Positions 27,531-35,502 of a DNA stretch of 64,000 nt are shown in pieces. The stretch lies in NCBI RefSeq assembly GCF_003967535.1, contig NZ_BIFR01000001.1, positions 3,905,001-3,969,000 of the forward strand, written 5' to 3'. This stretch comes from Tengunoibacter tsumagoiensis. GTDB taxonomy: Bacteria; Chloroflexota; Ktedonobacteria; Ktedonobacterales; Ktedonobacteraceae. The notes under the pieces were generated by a model that made no database searches, was not told where the DNA came from, and worked only from the letters and a program-made list of their open reading frames with translations. Each line of letters starts with the position of its first letter. Within the stretch, counting starts at the first letter, position 1. A program made the position numbers and the translations under genes.

Positions 27531-28964
27531 TTATAAACCAGCATTGAGAACGGCTCTGGCTGCATAGTACCCACAGAGGCCATGCACACCCCCTCCTGGC
27601 GGCGTAGACGATGAACAGAGATATATATCGGGCGCAGATGTGCTATAGGGAATAGGGCGCAGGGTTGGACGCGTAAAAAGCTGCCAGAGGTCCAGACTAC
27701 CACCATTGATATCTCCGCCAATATAGTTGGGATTATAGCGCTCCAGGTCTGCGGGCGAGATCACGGAACGAGCCAGGATCTGATCGCGAAAACCAGGTGC
27801 AAACCGTTCGATCTGATCTTCAATACGCGTAGTCATATCAAACGTTGAGCCATGAGGCACATGACAGTAGGCCCAGAGCGTCTGCTTGCCTTCTGGTGCT
27901 CGCGAAGGGTCTATCAGGCTCTGTTGGGCAACCAGCACGTACGGTTGAGGGGCTGGCTCGCCACCACGCATCAAACGCTCTGAAGTGGCAATCTGTGAGA
28001 GAGTTCCGCCAAGGTGAACCGTACCTGCTCGCAAGCAGTCTCTGGCCATCCAGGGGACGGGCCCGGAGAGCGCATAATCGATTTTAAATGAGCCAGGGCC
28101 ATAGCGAAAACGCTTAAGAGCTCGGATATAACCAGGAGAGAGACGATGACCCGCTATATTCAGCAGTTGGCGCGGGGTAATATCTCCAAGAATCACGCGG
28201 GCAGGAGGCAGTTGCTCAACAGTTGTCACCTCCTCCCCCGTGACGATCTCGCCACCCAGAGCCTGGAGATAGGCCGCTAGAGCGTTCACAATCCTCTGTG
28301 AACCTCCCTTTGGCACTGGCCAGCCAGAGACATGGCCCGCCGTTGCCAGTACCAGACCGACCGCAGCGCTCGTTAACTGCTCCAAAGGTAACATCGAATG
28401 CGCACTTATCCCGGCAAAAAGGGCTCTTGCCCGCTCACCTTTGAAGCTCCTCTCGGCCAATCCGCGAGCCGATTGCAGAGCGGCCAGACCAGCGGGAGCC
28501 AGAGCCCATGGATGCAAAAAGGGCGTCAGTTGCAAAGGAGCCAGAAAGGCTGCAACGATAAGCTCCCAGTGCTCAATAAAAGGGCGCATCAACCGCTCAT
28601 AGCGCTCTCCATCAACCCCAAGATGGGCCGCAGTAGCCACGATCGACCGCTCAAGCAGAACCGCACTTCCATCATCCAAAGGATGGGCCAATGGAACCTC
28701 AGGCTGTATCCACTCCAGCCCATATCGTTCTAAAGGCAATGTTTGAAAAAAAGGCGATGCAAGACCCAAGGGATGGACTGCCGAACAGACATCATGGACA
28801 AAACCAGGCAAGGTAAGCTCCTGTGAACGAGACCCACCACCGATCGTCGCCCGAGCCTCCACCACCAGTACCGAACGGCCCGCCAGAGCCAGTACAATCG
28901 CTGCCGACAGACCATTAGGACCAGATCCAATAATAATCGCATCATAGCGTTGTTGTTTATTCAT
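27531..28964 (-). CDS. FAD-dependent phytoene desaturase-like oxidoreductase
   Basis: A 477-residue flavoprotein of the phytoene desaturase/amine oxidase superfamily. N-terminal ADP-binding motif YDAIIIGSGPNGLSAAIVLALAGRSVLVVEA (GxGxxG, about 7-37) is followed by IGGGSRSQELTLPGFVHDVCSAVHPLG. The mid-part has PKGGSQRIVNALAAYLQALGGEI, and the C-terminus has GDINGGSLDLWQLFTRP and SSTPPGGGVHGLCGYYAARAVL, the second FAD contact. These match the NAD(P)/FAD-dependent CrtI-related proteins whose substrates are mostly unknown; no carotenoid genes are near. AGAGAGGAGG lies upstream of the ATG at 28964. Confidence 0.85.
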   Translation of the reverse strand: MNKQQRYDAIIIGSGPNGLSAAIVLALAGRSVLVVEARATIGGGSRSQELTLPGFVHDVCSAVHPLGLASPFFQTLPLERYGLEWIQPEVPLAHPLDDGSAVLLERSIVATAAHLGVDGERYERLMRPFIEHWELIVAAFLAPLQLTPFLHPWALAPAGLAALQSARGLAERSFKGERARALFAGISAHSMLPLEQLTSAAVGLVLATAGHVSGWPVPKGGSQRIVNALAAYLQALGGEIVTGEEVTTVEQLPPARVILGDITPRQLLNIAGHRLSPGYIRALKRFRYGPGSFKIDYALSGPVPWMARDCLRAGTVHLGGTLSQIATSERLMRGGEPAPQPYVLVAQQSLIDPSRAPEGKQTLWAYCHVPHGSTFDMTTRIEDQIERFAPGFRDQILARSVISPADLERYNPNYIGGDINGGSLDLWQLFTRPTLRPIPYSTSAPDIYLCSSSTPPGGGVHGLCGYYAARAVLNAGL

Positions 28965-29037
28965 AGCTTCCTCCTCTCTTAGAAACGTTCGTACCACCTG
29001 AGTTGAGGATAACAACCTCCTGAAACGGCGCACTCAG

Positions 29038-29177
29038 CGGCAGAAAGATGCTGGATATGCTATACTCGGAGGCATGAAACGGAACACGGCAGAAAGATGC
29101 TGGATATGCTATACTCGGAGGCATGAAACGGAACACGGCAGAAAGACGCTGGATATGCTATACTCGGAGGCATGAAA
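29038..29177 (+). repeat. 49-bp tandem triplication of promoter and start region
   Basis: Three head-to-tail copies with period 49 (29038, 29087, 29136); the first two are identical over the unit and the third differs by one base before it enters moaD. Each copy carries an extended -10 (TGCTATACT), a GGAGG ribosome binding site and an ATG (29074, 29123, 29172). As 49 is not a multiple of three, the three ATGs are in different frames and only the last opens moaD. Confidence 0.9.
29074..29175 (+). CDS. 33-codon leader ORF coupled to moaD
   Basis: Starting at the first repeated ATG, with its own GGAGG, this short frame runs through the repeats and ends in TGA at 29173-29175, overlapping the moaD ATG (ATGA). 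The peptide begins MKRNTAERRW and resembles nothing I know. The second repeated ATG (29123) opens a different frame of 71 codons that runs over moaD out of frame. It probably arose as a by-product of the triplication, but the stop-start overlap would couple its translation to moaD. Confidence 0.4.
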   Translation: MKRNTAERCWICYTRRHETEHGRKTLDMLYSEA

Positions 29178-29420
29178 ATACGAATTCGCTATTTTGCTTC
29201 ATTCCGAGAGGCTGTGGGACAGGGAGAGGAGACCCTGGAGGTCCCTATGGCAAGCACCGTTGCCGACATACGAGCACACTTGCTCATCCTGCATCCCCAA
29301 CTACAATCTATCATGACACGCTCAGTCTGCGCAGTTAATCGACGCTATGTTACCCCTGAAACACTCATACAGGATGGTGACGAGATTGTCTTTATCCCTC
29401 CAACAGGAGGAGGTTGCTGA
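29172..29420 (+). CDS. moaD: Molybdopterin synthase small subunit / ThiS-family sulfur carrier
   Basis: An 82-residue beta-grasp protein. MKIRIRYFASFREAVGQGEETLEVP at the start and RSVCAVNRRYVTPETLIQDGDEIVFIPPTGGG near the end are typical MoaD. As part of MoaD-MoaE it would donate sulfur to precursor Z (cPMP) via a thiocarboxylate on the terminal Gly-Gly. Here the chain ends PTGGGC: an extra Cys follows the glycines, and the Gly codons also form the ribosome binding site of moaE. The stop overlaps the moaE start by one base. Behind a triplicated promoter segment. Confidence 0.88.
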   Translation: MKIRIRYFASFREAVGQGEETLEVPMASTVADIRAHLLILHPQLQSIMTRSVCAVNRRYVTPETLIQDGDEIVFIPPTGGGC

Positions 29421-29833
29421 TGGAGATCGTAATTCAACTGACAGAACAGCCGCTGCAACGGGAACAGCTCGTCGCAGCCGTCGCCCACTCAAGCCTGGGA
29501 GGAATCGTCATTTTTGAGGGGGTCGTGCGCGATAATGCTCGCGGCAAACAGGTACGATACCTTGAATATGATGTCTATAAAGAGATGGCCGAAGAACAGA
29601 TTCGTGCTATCGTCATCACAGCAGGAGAAAAATGGGGCGTCGAACGAGTTGCCGTCGCCCATCGCACCGGTCGCCTGGAGATCGGAGAGGCCAGCGTGAT
29701 TATCGTCGTTGGCACCCCCCATCGCGCAGAAGCTTTTGAAGCCTGCCGCTACATCATTGATACCCTTAAAGCAACCGTCCCCATCTGGAAAAAAGAGGTC
29801 GCCACCAATGGAGAGGAATGGGTAGAGGGCTAA
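29420..29833 (+). CDS. moaE: Molybdopterin synthase catalytic subunit
   Basis: A 137-residue MoaE. GGIVIFEGVVRDNARGKQVRYLEYDVYKEMAEEQIRAI (about 28-65) contains the FxGxVR...G..V..L.YE-like core, with Asp-Val in place of the usual Glu-Ala. VAVAHRTGRLEIGEASVIIVVGTPHRAEAFEACRYIIDTLKATVPIWKKE holds the conserved active-site Lys and Arg. It binds two MoaD chains and adds two sulfurs to cPMP. The ATG at 29420 has AGGAGGAGG upstream; a TTG six bases earlier is less likely. No other Moco genes lie in the window. Confidence 0.94.
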   Translation: MEIVIQLTEQPLQREQLVAAVAHSSLGGIVIFEGVVRDNARGKQVRYLEYDVYKEMAEEQIRAIVITAGEKWGVERVAVAHRTGRLEIGEASVIIVVGTPHRAEAFEACRYIIDTLKATVPIWKKEVATNGEEWVEG

Positions 29834-29941
29834 CCAATCTTTCCTCTCAGAGCTTACCCACCAGTGGTGTGCTCCCTCATCTCATCGAAACGAAATCATA
29901 TGCGGAAGAATGAGAGAGCATACACAAAAAGAGGGAGAGAC

Positions 29942-30005
29942 ATCTGCCTGATTGGCTTATTTTTATGGTATAGATCTGCCTGATCGGCTTATTTTTATGG
30001 TATAA
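29942..30005 (+). repeat. 32-bp tandem promoter duplication
   Basis: Two adjacent 32-bp copies (29942-29973 and 29974-30005) differ by one internal base and at the 3' edge. The second ends in an extended -10, TGGTATAAT; the first has TGGTATAGA at that place. The nucleotidyltransferase-HEPN gene starts 75 bases downstream. Confidence 0.85.
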
Positions 30006-30079
30006 TGAGAGGACAGACTCAAACGCACTCAGGTGCCAACGCTCCCGAATGGACACAGATTTTTTCTCGGAGGCCGTTG

Positions 30080-30916
30080 ATGAACTTATTCGAAAAACAG
30101 ACCCTTCTGAATCAACTCTTCACGCAAAGCCCCGTGAACGCTGCCTATCTTGCTGGCTCCCTATCGAATCGTACCAGCTTTGGTCATCTCAGCGATATTG
30201 ACGTCGCAATTCTCATGATGGACCAGATCAAAGCCGAACAATTTTTGGATTATCAACTCTACTTTCTCAGTGAGCTAGCAAAACGGCTTGAATCAGATAT
30301 GATTGATGTCGTGATCTTGAATCAGGCCTCGTTGCTCCTCAAGCTTCAAGTCATCAAATATGGGCAGATACTCTTCAGTCGCAATGAAAAACAGCGTGTC
30401 TCATTTGAGACAAAGGCAGTGATGGATTATCTGGACTTCAAAAAGTTTGACGAGATCCAACACCAGGCCCTTAGTCGTCGTTTATATGCGCAGCTGCTTC
30501 CCATTGATAAAGAGTTACTGAAACCGGCGCTTCAACAGATGAATGCAGCCTTAGAGATTCTCCGTGAATTAAAACAGAAACCACGTGAAACCTTTCTCTC
30601 CGACTACCAACTGTACGGATTGGCCGAGCGCTACTTACAAATAGCCATTGAAAATTGTCTGAGAATCTGTAGCACCTTAATCGCTGCCTTGAATCTCCGC
30701 CGACCAGAAGCGCATCATGAGCTCCTCAGTATCCTGGCAGGCCAACAGATACTCCCACAATCCCTTGCCTATCGTTTAGAGAATCTTACAAACTTGCGCA
30801 ACGACCTGCTTACTCAATCGACAAGTAACAATCATGAGCTTATCTATGAGCACCTTCAACAGCATCTGGTCGATCTAACAGAGTTTGTCGCCATCATAGA
30901 AAAAAAGCAGGGCTAG
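30080..30916 (+). CDS. One-chain nucleotidyltransferase (MntA-like) and HEPN (HepT-like) protein
   Basis: A 278-residue fusion. Residues 1-110 are a minimal Pol-beta nucleotidyltransferase with AGSLSNRTSFGHLSDIDVAIL: G26-S27, catalytic D39 and D41, and a third Asp at D76. Residues about 120-278 are all-helical and match the HepT HEPN fold; YRLENLTNLRNDLLT aligns with its R-N-x3-H RNase site. Arg240 is kept but Thr245 replaces the catalytic His. In MNT-HEPN toxin-antitoxin pairs MntA AMPylates HepT; here both are one protein and the toxin site is altered. The ATG at 30080 follows GGAGG. Regulated by a duplicated promoter. Confidence 0.8.
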   Translation: MNLFEKQTLLNQLFTQSPVNAAYLAGSLSNRTSFGHLSDIDVAILMMDQIKAEQFLDYQLYFLSELAKRLESDMIDVVILNQASLLLKLQVIKYGQILFSRNEKQRVSFETKAVMDYLDFKKFDEIQHQALSRRLYAQLLPIDKELLKPALQQMNAALEILRELKQKPRETFLSDYQLYGLAERYLQIAIENCLRICSTLIAALNLRRPEAHHELLSILAGQQILPQSLAYRLENLTNLRNDLLTQSTSNNHELIYEHLQQHLVDLTEFVAIIEKKQG

Positions 30917-31142
30917 CGATCAGTCTCCTGCACATTTTCAGAGAAACGACACCATTGAGAGCACAGAACCCAATCCATGCATCCTTGTCACATCAAAAAA
31001 ATATGCCTCGATAGCACGAGAAGCAGCATAGGAAAAGTAGCTTGTCTCCTTTCCTCTACTGCTTCTGTATCAAGAGCCCCCTCAGCTTTCTTTGCTCAAA
31101 AGGATCTGAGCCCCCTCCACCACAAAGCTGATCAAAAAACGG

Positions 31143-32591
31143 CTACTCCGAGACTGAGCGTAGCTCATTGGCCTGACTCATAGCACTGGCAGCCTCTTCA
31201 GAACGTCCCATCTCTTCGTAGATCTGAGCAAGAGTCTCATACCCTAAAATCAACGAAGGGTCCATAGAGATCGCCTGTTGGACTGTATCCAACGCCTCAT
31301 CATACCGTTTGACCTCTCGCAACGTATCGGCATAATCGTTGTAGTAATCAGCATTCAGCGGATCGCTTTCGATCGCATTCTGATAGTTGTCGATAGCCTC
31401 ATCATAACGATGAAGAGCATCATAGGCTGTAGCCAGCTGATAATAGCCCTCTGGATCATCCTCAGAGCGTTCAAGCAGGCTGGTTGAAGCCTGAATAGCC
31501 TCATCATAGTGACCGAGAGCATTGAGAGTCTCAGCCAGGCCAGCATACGCTGCGGCCAGATCATCCGTCTGGAGATCACCGCGCTCAGCATCATCGACCA
31601 GAGCTTGATACACAGGAAGAGCATCGCTATAGCGTTCGGCTTCGAGATAGGTTTCAGCGAGACTAAAACGTGTTGTTACCCGCTGAGGATCCAGCTGCAA
31701 CGCGCGTTGATAAGCAGTAATAGCCTCGGGAGCTTTATTTTGCAGACTACGCCAGGTTCCAAGATGCTCCCAGGCCTCGGCATCCTCAGGATCGATCGTA
31801 ACGATCCGCTCATAGATCCCCGCAGCCTGATCGCGCTCCCCCATCTGTTCATAGATCGCAGCCAGCATATCATAACCAGTGCGGCCATCGGGATCGAGGG
31901 TCAGCATATTGTTTGCAGTGGAGAGAGCATCATCATAGCGGCGCATATCGAGATAAAGGCTGGCCAGTTCAGCGTAACGAGCAGGATCAGAAGGATTGTC
32001 ATCAATCTTGTGCTCTTGATCCATAACGCGGCGCCACTGATCATTCACACGCTCGCGAACATCGCGCAAATTGTCCGCAGCCGAAGCATTCTCAGGATTG
32101 AGCATCAGCGTCTGGCGATAGGCCTGGATCGCATCGGTAAACAGATTCTGAGAACGATAGGCATCGGCCACGCTCAGATAGAGCTCATCATTCTCAGGAT
32201 CGAGATCCTGCGCCTCCTGAAACGTCTCCAAAGACTCCTCATGCATTCCCAGTTCACCGTAAAGATTCCCAAGATTGATATATGCATCAAGCAGTTGCGG
32301 ATCCAGATCGATAGCCCGGCGATAGCCAGCGATAGCCGTCTCAGCATCTCCGAGATATTGTTGAGCCAGGGCCAGATTATACCGAGCGCGAGCATTCAGC
32401 GGGCTCACTTCAACCGCCTGAGCAAAGGCCTCAGCAGCTGTCTCGTAATCCCCCTGTTGGGCAGCAGAGTTGCCACGATCCGTGAGAGACTGCTCGTCCC
32501 CACGCAGTTGTTCACGTCTTACAAACTGAACAGGTTGACTGTTCACATTTGGAGTATTTGATTCACCTTGCATGTCACTCATATACGTCAC
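31143..32591 (-). CDS. TPR-repeat protein
   Basis: A 482-residue acidic protein made almost wholly of about twelve tetratricopeptide repeats, with units such as ARARYNLALAQQYLGDAETAIAGYRRAIDLDP and AYINLGNLYGELGMHEESLETFQEAQDLDP. No signal peptide or membrane helix, so a cytoplasmic protein-interaction scaffold is likely; no specific function can be assigned. The GTG at 32591 has GAGGAG five bases upstream; the ATG at 32582 is the alternative, and the longer frame to 32672 is unlikely. An extended -10 (TGCTATACT on the minus strand, hexamer 32656-32661) lies about 65 bases upstream. Confidence 0.88.
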   Translation of the reverse strand: MTYMSDMQGESNTPNVNSQPVQFVRREQLRGDEQSLTDRGNSAAQQGDYETAAEAFAQAVEVSPLNARARYNLALAQQYLGDAETAIAGYRRAIDLDPQLLDAYINLGNLYGELGMHEESLETFQEAQDLDPENDELYLSVADAYRSQNLFTDAIQAYRQTLMLNPENASAADNLRDVRERVNDQWRRVMDQEHKIDDNPSDPARYAELASLYLDMRRYDDALSTANNMLTLDPDGRTGYDMLAAIYEQMGERDQAAGIYERIVTIDPEDAEAWEHLGTWRSLQNKAPEAITAYQRALQLDPQRVTTRFSLAETYLEAERYSDALPVYQALVDDAERGDLQTDDLAAAYAGLAETLNALGHYDEAIQASTSLLERSEDDPEGYYQLATAYDALHRYDEAIDNYQNAIESDPLNADYYNDYADTLREVKRYDEALDTVQQAISMDPSLILGYETLAQIYEEMGRSEEAASAMSQANELRSVSE

Positions 32592-32742
32592 CAATTCTCC
32601 TCTAAGCAAAGAGTCATTTCTCTTTAGCATACGAAAGCGCCGAAAGTCCCTGCGTAGTATAGCACGTAACACCGCTCAGTTCCTAGCCGAACAGCGGGCG
32701 GCTGAGCACCCTTCTACCAGAGAAAGGACGCGATGAGCGATG

Positions 32743-32777
32743 AAAGGGAATGTCCGAACGAGATGCAGACATTCCCT
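32743..32777 (-). terminator. Terminator-like hairpin after the GntR gene
   Basis: A 10-bp stem AGGGAATGTC/GACATTCCCT with a 13-base loop, followed on the minus strand by TTTC, 41 bases past the GntR stop. Confidence 0.55.
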
Positions 32778-32817
32778 CAGGCCCAAAGATCAAACGTCAG
32801 TTAACGTGCCATAACAA

Positions 32818-33561
32818 CTATTTTGTAATACGTAAGGTCAGGCGAAACTCATACAAGTTCTCAGGGAAAAAAGACTCCGTATATTCAATGGGGGCTCCGG
32901 TCTCATCAAAAGCGGTGCTGGTCATACGGACCCCAACGCTTCCTTCAGGCACGCGCAACAGCTCAGACTCGCGGCCAGAAGCCAGACCGGCCTTAAAGGC
33001 CTGCTCAGCAATATAGGGTTGGAGGCCTTCAGAAGCCATCAGATTATACAGAGAGCCCTCGGCGGCCTCCTTAGCGCGTTGATAGACGCTCATCGCACGA
33101 GGGTAGGGTAAATAGTTAATTTCATAAGCGATCGGGCTCTCATCGGCGGTACGCAACCGTTCAAGGCGCACAACCTGTTCCTCATCGGTCAGGCGCAATT
33201 GCTCACGAACCGTCTGAGAACCACGAACTAATTCACTAACAAATAACATACCACCCGGACGCTTCCCTCGACGACGTAACTCTTCAGAAAAACTTGTTAA
33301 TTCACTAATAGTCTGGTGCTGTACCCGTGGCTCACATACAAATGTTCCGCGACCATGTTGACGATACAGAAGCCCTTCATGAACCAGCTCCGTCAGGGCC
33401 TGGCGGACCGTTGCGCGGCTCACATGATATTGAGCCACCAACTCAGGTTCAGATGGAATAGCAGTATGCGGAGCCAGATGCCCCGCACGGATCTGCTGCT
33501 TAAGAACTTCTTTCAGCTGATAGTACAGCGGAAGCGGATTTGAGCGCTCTAGTGTTGGCAT
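32818..33561 (-). CDS. GntR/HutC-family transcriptional regulator
   Basis: A 247-residue regulator. The N-terminal winged helix is LPLYYQLKEVLKQQIRAGHL...AIPSEPELVAQYHVSRATVRQALTELVHEGLLYRQHGRGTFV (about 10-76), the GntR consensus. The rest is a UTRA effector domain (chorismate-lyase fold): LRTADESPIAYEINYLPYP, and the closing FDETGAPIEYTESFFPENLYEFRLTL. UTRA proteins respond to small phosphorylated sugars, amino acids or histidine derivatives; the ligand is unknown. A small dyad, TATG-TC-CATA (33575-33584), just before the start could be an operator. No neighbouring metabolic operon indicates a target. Confidence 0.93.
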   Translation of the reverse strand: MPTLERSNPLPLYYQLKEVLKQQIRAGHLAPHTAIPSEPELVAQYHVSRATVRQALTELVHEGLLYRQHGRGTFVCEPRVQHQTISELTSFSEELRRRGKRPGGMLFVSELVRGSQTVREQLRLTDEEQVVRLERLRTADESPIAYEINYLPYPRAMSVYQRAKEAAEGSLYNLMASEGLQPYIAEQAFKAGLASGRESELLRVPEGSVGVRMTSTAFDETGAPIEYTESFFPENLYEFRLTLRITK

Positions 33562-33679
33562 ATATGGTTCCCCTTATGTCCATACAACAGATTTTTGATA
33601 GATAACAATATGGGAAGAATATATCACAAAAAGCGATGAGAGTCGAGGGGGTAAATGAATAAATTTGTATGAATATGAA

Positions 33680-33716
33680 AAATGACCTGGTAAATTCGAA
33701 ATATACCAGGTCATTT
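33680..33716 (-). terminator. Hairpin terminator after trxA
   Basis: A 13-bp stem AAATGACCTGGTA/TACCAGGTCATTT with an 11-base loop, nine bases past the trxA stop; A/T-rich outer arms serve as the U-tract. Confidence 0.75.
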
Positions 33717-33724
33717 AGGGGGAC

Positions 33725-34078
33725 TTAGGCTACAGTTAGCCCATTTTGGGCGAGGACACGATCAATTTCGCTTTTCAGGCTCGTCGGGCGTGGCCCAACT
33801 AACCGACCAATTTCTTTGCCTGCATGAAAGATGATCAAAGTAGGAATAGCCTGAACACCAAGCTGTCCAGCAGTATTGGGATGCTCATCGATATCCATCT
33901 TAGCAAACTGCAACTTCCCCTGATACTCTTCGCTCAGACGCTCATAGACAGGAGCGATAGCGCGACAGGGTCCACACCAGGTCGCCCAGAAATCGACGAT
34001 AACTGGTTGAGCCGACTTCAAGACTTGCGTCTGAAAATCTGCATCGCTCACATAGGTTAGATGTGCATGCGTGCTCAT
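33725..34078 (-). CDS. trxA: Thioredoxin
   Basis: A 117-residue thioredoxin-fold disulfide reductase. The redox motif is in PVIVDFWATWCGPCRAIAPVYERL (WCGPC about 35-39), with KMDIDEHPNTAGQLGVQAIPTLIIF carrying the cis-Pro, and GRLVGPRPTSLKSEIDRVL at the end. It is soluble, with no signal peptide. It can supply electrons to the BCP peroxiredoxin at 24881 and to other thiol enzymes. Single gene. Confidence 0.96.
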   Translation of the reverse strand: MSTHAHLTYVSDADFQTQVLKSAQPVIVDFWATWCGPCRAIAPVYERLSEEYQGKLQFAKMDIDEHPNTAGQLGVQAIPTLIIFHAGKEIGRLVGPRPTSLKSEIDRVLAQNGLTVA

Positions 34079-34220
34079 AAATGGTTCTCACTTTCCATAT
34101 CAAAACAACAATCTATCAACCTTCAAGGATTATATACCTTTATCAGTCTTACCTGCCAATGAAAACACCATGCTTGCAAAAATTATTCCGTCAACAGCTC
34201 AGGAGAAAGAGGAACAATTA

Positions 34221-34973
34221 TTAGCGTCGGCGTTCATTATTCTGCATGATAGACAAGAACTGAAGGATATAGAGAAACAAGTTGAGGACCGTCATGAACA
34301 GTGAGACGGTCAGGCCAATGGCATTTGGCAACGTATCAGCCATATACTTGGCCCGTTGAACATAGAAAAGCACGTAGGCAGAGAAGATACCAATCCCAAC
34401 AATACAGATAATCAATGCAAAAAAGCTGCTCTGAAACAGGATGTTGAGCAAGCCTGCCACAATCAAAAGGATGACTCCCAGAAACAGGTAATCGCCAAAC
34501 CGACTAAAATCGCGCTTCGTGGTCCAGGCATAGAGTGCGAGCGCCAGGGAGGTTACAGCGGTGATGGCAAAGGCCTGGCCAAGGAGGTGAGACAGCCCTG
34601 GAGTCCTGAGGTAATAATCGATCAGAGGACCGAGTGAGAGGCCTTCCAAAAAAGTAAACAGGTACAGGAGAAACAGATTGATCCCAGGCTTCTGGATCAG
34701 AGCTTGAAGGGCAAACAGCACAATAAAGCCCGCAATTGCCACAACCAAAAAGGTACCAGGGCCAAGTGAGATCTGAACACCAACAAAGGCCCCCAACGTG
34801 GCAAAGATAAAGCTGAAAGCAAGGAGACCCATGACCTTACTTACCAGGCCGCTGGTCTGGGTACCAACATAGCCATAAGGCAATGTCTGATACTGATAAC
34901 TTGAACCAAATCCCTGGTTTCTGTTCCTGGAAGGGTTATTACCCCGGCCATAGGGATCTCTTGGATTATACAT
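34221..34973 (-). CDS. Bax inhibitor-1/YccA-family membrane protein
   Basis: A 250-residue protein with a hydrophilic, Arg/Tyr/Gly-rich N-terminus (about 40 residues) and seven predicted transmembrane helices. The pattern matches the BI-1 family: FTFLEGLSLGPLIDYY (about 115-130), TTKRDFSRFGDYLFLGVILLIVAGLLNILF, and the C-terminal AIGLTVSLFMTVLNLFLYILQFLSIM. Members such as YetJ act as pH-gated calcium leak channels; that role here is inferred from family only. The ATG at 34973 has GTGAGG upstream; a longer frame to 35069 is rejected. Confidence 0.88.
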   Translation of the reverse strand: MYNPRDPYGRGNNPSRNRNQGFGSSYQYQTLPYGYVGTQTSGLVSKVMGLLAFSFIFATLGAFVGVQISLGPGTFLVVAIAGFIVLFALQALIQKPGINLFLLYLFTFLEGLSLGPLIDYYLRTPGLSHLLGQAFAITAVTSLALALYAWTTKRDFSRFGDYLFLGVILLIVAGLLNILFQSSFFALIICIVGIGIFSAYVLFYVQRAKYMADTLPNAIGLTVSLFMTVLNLFLYILQFLSIMQNNERRR

Positions 34974-35235
34974 AAAAACCTCACGGTGAAAAGATTGCAA
35001 AAGCACGAGTCGCCACATAGATCGAAAAGCGCAAGTCGCCCATAGGTGCTCTCTGCAACACAACGACAAAGCACTCTCATCCCTTACTACGCAGAAAGCA
35101 AAGCGCTAGTTGCAAGCGCGATCCCCTGTTAGCCCGAGCGTAGGAATGGATCAGCTGGCATTTCTATGTCTCTACTGTGGGATCTCCACCGGACCATCCC
35201 CCCACAGGTCTCGAGGCAGATGCAACATGGGTCTG

Positions 35236-35442
35236 TCAACGAAGAAGGTTTTTCTTTGGTGTTATGGCTGGAAGTTCTGCATCGGGAGGATTTTGGCGTA
35301 CGTCCTCGGCAATATTCGTAATGGTGCAGCGGGGGTGATTACTATTGGCATGCCAATAAAAGGTGCTCCCAGTTGGCTTATACATCAGCCCCCCACAGCG
35401 TGGACAATAAAAGGGTGTCGCTTGATCCTGACCAGTCGTCAT
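35236..35442 (-). CDS. Small zinc-ribbon protein
   Basis: A 68-residue protein. FYCPRCGGLMYKPTGSTFYWHANSNHPRC (about 11-39) has a CPRC pair, then a His and Cys, which could bind one zinc; the rest is charged and Pro-rich. Start 35442 has GGAGGAACGAGC upstream. Function unknown; it lies 61 bases downstream of the next gene, which also ends in a Cys-pair ribbon, so the two may be co-expressed. Confidence 0.6.
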   Translation of the reverse strand: MTTGQDQATPFYCPRCGGLMYKPTGSTFYWHANSNHPRCTITNIAEDVRQNPPDAELPAITPKKNLLR

Positions 35443-35502
35443 GCTCGTTCCTCCATCATAAAGGCCCACCTCATGAAACGTTGATCATCCAATCCCTGGT
35501 CC

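Noticed and set aside
31509..32561. Long plus-strand frame of 350 codons
   Set aside because: Antisense shadow of the TPR repeats; the Ile/Arg-rich composition is typical of an antisense translation.
33575..33584. TATG-TC-CATA dyad before the GntR gene as operator
   Set aside because: Only 4-bp arms; occurs by chance often, so it is not listed as a separate site.
35175..35207. CTGTGGG/CCCACAG hairpin after the small zinc-ribbon gene
   Set aside because: 7-bp arms with a 19-base loop and no U-run; too weak to call a terminator.
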